From assembly GCF_904846675.1 (NCBI RefSeq), contig NZ_CAJHBT010000009.1, positions 1 through 64,000 on the forward strand: a DNA stretch of 64,000 bases, read 5' to 3'. The translations under genes and the position numbers were made by a program. Below are positions 59,667-64,000 of the stretch, one piece after another (the first letter of the stretch is position 1; every line of letters begins with the position of its first letter). A model generated the notes under the pieces. That model did no database searches, was not told where the DNA came from, and was given only the letters and a program-made list of their open reading frames with translations. Origin of the DNA: Psychrobacter urativorans. Lineage in GTDB: Bacteria > Pseudomonadota > Gammaproteobacteria > Pseudomonadales > Moraxellaceae.

Positions 59667-60791
59667 ATGACTCCAGCTTTGCGCCCTACTTTCAGTGTTG
59701 AACATAGCTCATCATATAATCTAGCGTGTGATTTATCGCGTGCGAATACTATGGCACTAGCTTGCGTGGCGGACACCGTTGTGACCTTAACGGATGAGGC
59801 GCAGCTCGATGATTTCATGGCGGCTTATTTAGCGAGCGTTGATGAGCGTAAGCCATTATTTGTATTGTCAGGCGGCAGTAATGTGCTCCTGCCAGAAAAG
59901 CTGCATGCTACTGTATTGCGCCCCCAGATGCGTGGTATTGACATTATTGCACAGACGCAAGATTATATAGATATCGAAGTTATGGCTGGTGAGAACTGGC
60001 ATGATCTAGTCGTGCATACTGTCGCTCAAGGCTGGTACGGATTGGAGAATTTGGCGCTGATACCTGGATTAACCGGTGCCGCTCCTGTCCAAAACATTGG
60101 GGCGTATGGTGTGCAGTTGGATGACTGCCTACAATATGTCCGCGCTTATCATTTGCCCAGTAATACTTGGCATCATTTATCGGCCACAGATTGCGAATTT
60201 GGCTATCGTGATAGTATTTTTAAACGGACGCCTAATATGTGGCTAATTAGTCGCGTGGGCTTTCGTTTACATACTGACGCGACTAAAATTTTGGCAAGTT
60301 ACGGCGATGTAAAAACAGTTGCACAGACTTATGCTGAGCAGCACGGACGCCAGCAACCGACGCCAGCGGATGTGATGCAAGCAATTATCGATATCCGCCA
60401 GCAAAAACTACCAGACCCTAAGCAATTGCCCAATTGTGGTAGTTTTTTTCAAAACCCTATTATCAATCAAACCCAATTTAGCTCGCTGCAAACCTCTTAT
60501 CCTAACATTGTTGGCTACCCTATGCCGGATGCTACCATTAAAGTTGCGGCAGGCTGGCTTATTGAACAGGTAGGATTAAAAGGCGGCGGCATCGCTCCGG
60601 TGTTCACTCATAACCAACAAGCGCTGGTCTTGACCAATCACAACCCCTGCCACGCCACTCAAGAGGATGTCGCCAACGCTCAAAACCATATTGCCAGCTG
60701 CGTTTATGAAAAATTTTCGATCACCTTAGCGCGTGAGCCAGTTTGGGTTAACGCCAATGGGTCGATTGGGCATGGCAAGTATGTGGTTTAA
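59667..60791 (+). CDS. murB: UDP-N-acetylenolpyruvoylglucosamine reductase
   Basis: MurB reduces the enolpyruvyl intermediate to UDP-MurNAc in peptidoglycan synthesis. FAD-binding segments LSGGSNVLLPEKL and GLENLALIPGLTGAAPVQNIGAYG are followed by the arginine of FGYRDSIFK and the catalytic serine of LPNCGSFFQNP. The C-terminal domain is the type I form found in E. coli. 374 aa is a little longer than E. coli (342). Its end overlaps the start of the next gene. Confidence 0.96.
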   Translation: MTPALRPTFSVEHSSSYNLACDLSRANTMALACVADTVVTLTDEAQLDDFMAAYLASVDERKPLFVLSGGSNVLLPEKLHATVLRPQMRGIDIIAQTQDYIDIEVMAGENWHDLVVHTVAQGWYGLENLALIPGLTGAAPVQNIGAYGVQLDDCLQYVRAYHLPSNTWHHLSATDCEFGYRDSIFKRTPNMWLISRVGFRLHTDATKILASYGDVKTVAQTYAEQHGRQQPTPADVMQAIIDIRQQKLPDPKQLPNCGSFFQNPIINQTQFSSLQTSYPNIVGYPMPDATIKVAAGWLIEQVGLKGGGIAPVFTHNQQALVLTNHNPCHATQEDVANAQNHIASCVYEKFSITLAREPVWVNANGSIGHGKYVV

Positions 60792-61551
60792 ACGGCGGTG
60801 GTCTAAGCGCTTTTGGCGTTATTATCTGCGCTCAGCTGAGCGTACGATTAAAGTATTTCGTATTATTAATATTACTTTTGTGCTCGGCTCAGCCATTATT
60901 ATCGTGGTGCTGATTAGTTTATTCACCCCAGTATTTTCGCGTACTGTTGTTTATATTTTGAACCATTTACCGCTGCCGACTATGACTGGGCCAGCGATGA
61001 GCTCATCGCCTACCGCATATGTGATTCTTGGTGGCGGCCTTACCAATGATCATGAAAATAACATCATCTTAAACGGATATAGTCTCAATCGTGTTCGTAC
61101 CGCAGCGGCTGCTTACCATGATCTACCACTGCCTGTAGTATTGAGCGGGGCTGAAGCGCCTTGGTTTGGGCAATGGCTTCTTGAGCATGGCATCGATGGG
61201 ATTATTAGTGAGAATGCAAGCATGAACACTTGCGAAAATGCACGCTTTACTGCCAAGCGCATTCCCTTACATCATATCTACCTTATTACTGACAGCTATC
61301 ATATGGCTCGTGCTCGTCGGCAGTTTGCGTTAAGTAACATCAATAGCACCCCGATTAACGCCCCATTACCCGTCAAGCGTGATTGGATGGAACCTGCTCA
61401 AAACTTAAGCCATTCACGCCGCGCAGTATATGAAGTTGCCGCCTATCTACGCGATGTACTGCGACCGCAGTCAGACTGTCGCCGTGCTAAAGATGTCACC
61501 ACGGAGCAACTACTAACGCCCAGAGGCAAAAGCGTGAAGACTTTTAATTAA
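60781..61551 (+). CDS. YdcF/DUF218 family membrane-anchored protein
   Basis: An envelope protein of the YdcF (DUF218) family with one N-terminal membrane helix (VLGSAIIIVVLISLFTPVF) and a periplasmic DUF218 domain: AYVILGGGLTND at the start, LPVVLSGAEAP, ENARFTAKRIP and LITDSYHMARARRQF. The family includes ElyC, which affects envelope lipid carriers; the role here is unknown. Several in-frame ATGs exist (60733, 60757, 60772, 60781); none has a strong ribosome-binding site. I chose 60781, which overlaps the murB stop and suggests coupling. Confidence 0.82.
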   Translation: MWFKRRWSKRFWRYYLRSAERTIKVFRIINITFVLGSAIIIVVLISLFTPVFSRTVVYILNHLPLPTMTGPAMSSSPTAYVILGGGLTNDHENNIILNGYSLNRVRTAAAAYHDLPLPVVLSGAEAPWFGQWLLEHGIDGIISENASMNTCENARFTAKRIPLHHIYLITDSYHMARARRQFALSNINSTPINAPLPVKRDWMEPAQNLSHSRRAVYEVAAYLRDVLRPQSDCRRAKDVTTEQLLTPRGKSVKTFN

Positions 61552-61701
61552 ACGCTTTGATTAAATATTTCCATTAAAGCCTACTTATACCTACCATCAA
61601 TTTACTCATGACTGATATGTGTACTAATCATTCATTATGTGGCTAAACAGCGTATAATAGGCGCACTGCTTATACGAAAATCGCCCGCCAAGAGGTCTAT
61701 C

Positions 61702-62025
61702 ATGCTCAGTATATTTTTATTAATTCCATTGAGTTTAATGCTCTTTGTGGTCGCTATTTGGGCAGTACGTTATGCGGTAAAATCCAATCAATTTGAAGAT
61801 TTGGACAACGCCTCGCAGCGTATTATCTTAGATGACCGCCAAGAGCGCCGGCAAACCATCCAAGCTCATGATCCTAATCATATCCCGAAACAGGCAAACC
61901 AACCCTCGTCTCAAACCTCTTCACAAAACGAGACAGATAGTACTACAGATGCTCAGACTACTGATATGGCTGATATTAATAGTGCTGATAGCGTTAGTGA
62001 GAGTAAGAAGCTTACCGATAAGTGA
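61702..62025 (+). CDS. ccoS: Cytochrome oxidase maturation protein CcoS
   Basis: CcoS is a small inner-membrane protein needed to insert cofactors into cbb3-type cytochrome oxidase. The N-terminus MLSIFLLIPLSLMLFVVAIW is a single helix followed by the family mark AVKSNQFEDLDNASQRIILDD. The C-terminal ~55 residues are polar, Gln/Asp/Ser-rich and likely disordered, so it is longer (107 aa) than typical CcoS. The ATG at 61702 has AGAGG upstream; the frame upstream of it is not CcoS-like. A TauE/SafE-type gene follows. Confidence 0.88.
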   Translation: MLSIFLLIPLSLMLFVVAIWAVRYAVKSNQFEDLDNASQRIILDDRQERRQTIQAHDPNHIPKQANQPSSQTSSQNETDSTTDAQTTDMADINSADSVSESKKLTDK

Positions 62026-62109
62026 AGCTTACTGATAAGCCAGAGAGCTAGCATATAATACACAGATAGCATAGATAGACAGTTTCATTCATTCTAGGAG
62101 ATGCTTCCC

Positions 62110-62949
62110 ATGACCACAGCCTTACTCGTTGCGGCATTATTGATGGGATTTTTTGGTTCCCCGCATTGCTTAGGTATGTGTGGCGGTTTGGTAGCAGCTT
62201 TCGGCTTGTCGATGAAAGACGCCAGCCCCGCCAAGCGTCGAGCTTTGATTGCCACTTATCATCTTGGGCGCTTACTCAGTTACGCCTCTTTAGGATTAAT
62301 TGCGGGTTTAATCGGTACGACTGTCCTAGCTCCTATGATGGTAGGTAATAATATCCCGCGTATTCTACTGGGCTTAGTCTTAGTGTTTGTGGGCATGACA
62401 ATGCTTGGCGCGCCATTTTTAACCAAGCTTGAACGCTTCGGTATGCGCTTTTGGCAAGTATTAGCGCCACTACGCAAAAAAGTCTTCCCACTTACTACTT
62501 TCCCGCGGGCATTAACGGCGGGTTTATTATGGGGATTTTTACCTTGCGGGCTGGTTTATGGCGCGCTACTGATCGCAGTCGTTGGTCATGACCCCTTAAC
62601 AGGTGCAGTGCTAATGTTTGCCTTTGGTTTGGGCACGGTGCCGATGTTAGTTGCTACCCATGGAACAGTCAGCTGGATGCGCAATCAAATCGGGCGCTTG
62701 CGCTTGCGGCAAATGAATGGCGCTATTATGGTGCTATCAGGACTTGCGGTTATTGTCGTCCCTATCGCTATGACTAGCATGCATGGCGGGAATAGTGGAC
62801 ACGGTGGTGGTGATATGCAAATGGATCATAGCAACCATTCGGCTATGCTAAATGAGCCGAATACGTCCACAAATCACGATGTGGGCAATATGCCAAAAGA
62901 CCATAACATAGGCGATGACCCTGCCGCTACCATGGAACCTACTCAGTAA
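62110..62949 (+). CDS. TauE/SafE (DsbD_2-like) membrane protein linked to CcoS
   Basis: A polytopic inner-membrane protein of the COG2836 type (UreH/DsbD transmembrane-like), often annotated as sulfite exporter TauE/SafE. The start FGSPHCLGMCGGLVAAFGL with its paired cysteines and the second half LWGFLPCGLVYGALL are the family marks. The C-terminal tail is rich in His, Met, Asp and Asn (GDMQMDHSNHSAM), suggestive of metal (copper) binding. The ATG at 62110 is chosen because AGGAG ends nine bases before it. In pseudomonads such a gene follows ccoS in the cbb3 cluster, so a role in oxidase assembly or copper handling is plausible. Confidence 0.85.
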   Translation: MTTALLVAALLMGFFGSPHCLGMCGGLVAAFGLSMKDASPAKRRALIATYHLGRLLSYASLGLIAGLIGTTVLAPMMVGNNIPRILLGLVLVFVGMTMLGAPFLTKLERFGMRFWQVLAPLRKKVFPLTTFPRALTAGLLWGFLPCGLVYGALLIAVVGHDPLTGAVLMFAFGLGTVPMLVATHGTVSWMRNQIGRLRLRQMNGAIMVLSGLAVIVVPIAMTSMHGGNSGHGGGDMQMDHSNHSAMLNEPNTSTNHDVGNMPKDHNIGDDPAATMEPTQ

Positions 62950-63002
62950 TAACGGCGATCAGCGCCCTCTCTTTAAAAATATACGGTCAGCAAAAACAAC
63001 AA

Positions 63003-63041
63003 AACCCTCAACATCAATCACAATGTCGAGGGCTTTTATTT
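63003..63041. terminator. Terminator between the TauE/SafE and helicase genes
   Basis: CCCTCAACAT ... ATGTCGAGGG (one mismatch) with an A run to the left and TTTTATTTT to the right, between converging genes. Confidence 0.7.
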
Positions 63042-63067
63042 TAAACCTGATATTTGAGTTATAGCGA

Positions 63068-64000
63068 CTACTGTTGCCACTGCTCAAGCGTAAACTTAGT
63101 ATCTAAATGCTTCTCTAACGCAGGTATATTGAAAGCGTCATCTTCACTCACAAAGCTAATGCTAATACCCGTTTGTCCAGCGCGACCCGTGCGGCCAATA
63201 CGGTGTACATAATCATCCGGTTGGTCTGGCAAGGTATAATTAATCACATGACTGATATCGTCAACATGGATACCGCGCCCTGCGACATCGGTCGCTACCA
63301 ATATTGACGCATGACCGTCTTTGAAACGCTGTAAATATTTTTCACGTTTTTGCTGAATCACATCCCCTGATAGCATCACAATGTTATGGGCTTGACGCAG
63401 TTTATGATAAAGACGCTTGACCTGATCCTTACGATTAGCAAAGACAATAACTTTATTCACCGCCGTATCAGAAATAATACGTTCTAGCGCTTCTAACTTT
63501 TGGCTTTCTGTGAGTAGATAAAAATGCTGGTCTACCAGATCACTGGTCTTATGTTCCGGCTCAATTTCAACAAACTGAGGCTCATGTAACCAGCGATACG
63601 CTAGATTCATCACATCTTGATTAAAGGTTGCAGAAAACAATAAGCTTTGACGGTCTGTATTGGGCGGCATACGACCGACCAGACGCTTAATATCAGGGAT
63701 AAAGCCCATATCTAGCATACGGTCTGCTTCATCTAATACCAATACTTCAACGCGATCAAGATACACCATGCCCTTATTCATGAGGTCAATCAGACGTCCG
63801 GGAGTAGCAATCAAAATATCTACATATTGACGTTCAAGCTCATGCTGCTGGGTCTCATAATTAGTACCGCCCATAATGCAGACACTATGTAACGAGGTAT
63901 ATTTGGTCAATTCGATACAATCATCAAATATCTGCTGGGCAAGCTCGCGAGTAGGTGCCATCACAACGGCACGCGGCTCAGCTAAATAACGTTCTTCATC
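63068..64000 (-). CDS. rhlB: DEAD-box RNA helicase, RhlB type (5' end outside the window)
   Basis: A DEAD-box RNA helicase cut off by the window edge: the frame is open to base 64000, so the Q motif and Walker A are missing here. Present motifs are APTRELAQQ (Ia), ATPGRLIDL (Ib), LDEADRMLD (DEAD), LFSATF (SAT), ILVATDVAGRGIHVDDISHVINY (V) and HRIGRTGRAG (VI). The sequence resembles RhlB of Pseudomonas more than RhlE or SrmB (MLDMGFIPDIKRL; GIHVDDISHVINYTLPDQP), so a role in mRNA decay is likely. The assignment rests on the 311 C-terminal residues only. Confidence 0.88.
   Translation of the reverse strand, partial: DEERYLAEPRAVVMAPTRELAQQIFDDCIELTKYTSLHSVCIMGGTNYETQQHELERQYVDILIATPGRLIDLMNKGMVYLDRVEVLVLDEADRMLDMGFIPDIKRLVGRMPPNTDRQSLLFSATFNQDVMNLAYRWLHEPQFVEIEPEHKTSDLVDQHFYLLTESQKLEALERIISDTAVNKVIVFANRKDQVKRLYHKLRQAHNIVMLSGDVIQQKREKYLQRFKDGHASILVATDVAGRGIHVDDISHVINYTLPDQPDDYVHRIGRTGRAGQTGISISFVSEDDAFNIPALEKHLDTKFTLEQWQQ

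Overview
The window is a gene-dense stretch of a gammaproteobacterial chromosome, most likely Psychrobacter or a close Moraxellaceae relative. I base this on the moderate G+C, the strength of the protein resemblances, the trpGDC cluster, and a chromosome-like mix of housekeeping genes on both strands. I see no prophage, insertion sequence, CRISPR array, plasmid functions, rRNA or tRNA. About 57 protein genes are supported, plus two structured RNAs absent from any protein view: an SRP RNA gene (ffs) and an SAH riboswitch ahead of ahcY.

Layout. 0-8 kb: an unknown protein, grxD, ispF, mnmA, purB, a small lipoprotein, a RoxA-type ribosomal oxygenase and a DASS carboxylate transporter. 8-13 kb: a small acidic protein, a DUF1275 membrane protein, fabI, folE, a SotB-type efflux pump and arfB. 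13-21 kb: a yej-type peptide/microcin-type ABC importer (LysM protein, YejA, YejB, YejE, YejF) with gloB inserted between the binding protein and the permeases. 21-28 kb: serC, a probable divergent HolD (DNA polymerase III psi), ffs, a SIMPL-domain protein, a DUF4124-like protein and glnA. 28-36 kb: trpG-trpD-trpC, an Smr protein, an AlkA-like glycosylase, a MscS-type channel and a BtuB-type TonB receptor. 37-41 kb: SAH riboswitch, ahcY-metF, rsmE, then a decayed stretch with a PAS-domain remnant. 41-48 kb: two paralogous acyl-CoA dehydrogenases and a membrane protein traditionally called 'site-specific recombinase Gcr'. 48-57 kb: apaH, rsmA and pdxA on the minus strand, then dnaB, alr, argF, rpiA and ilvA. 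57-64 kb: an Excalibur-domain remnant, hslR, a low-molecular-weight phosphatase, murB, a YdcF-type protein, ccoS, a TauE/SafE-type membrane protein and the 3' part of an rhlB-type helicase that runs off the window.

Links between genes. ahcY and metF form a methyl-cycle unit downstream of an S-adenosylhomocysteine sensor. trpG, trpD and trpC cover part of tryptophan synthesis; trpE, trpF, trpB and trpA are elsewhere. The Yej proteins form one importer. ccoS and the TauE/SafE protein are the tail of a cbb3 oxidase assembly cluster whose other parts are not here.

I found no convincing undescribed system such as defence, biosynthetic or mobile modules. The most useful non-obvious items are the HolD candidate, the riboswitch, the two decayed gene remnants, slippage-like low-complexity inserts in three conserved proteins (YejF, TrpC, PdxA), and two TTG starts decided by strong ribosome-binding sites.
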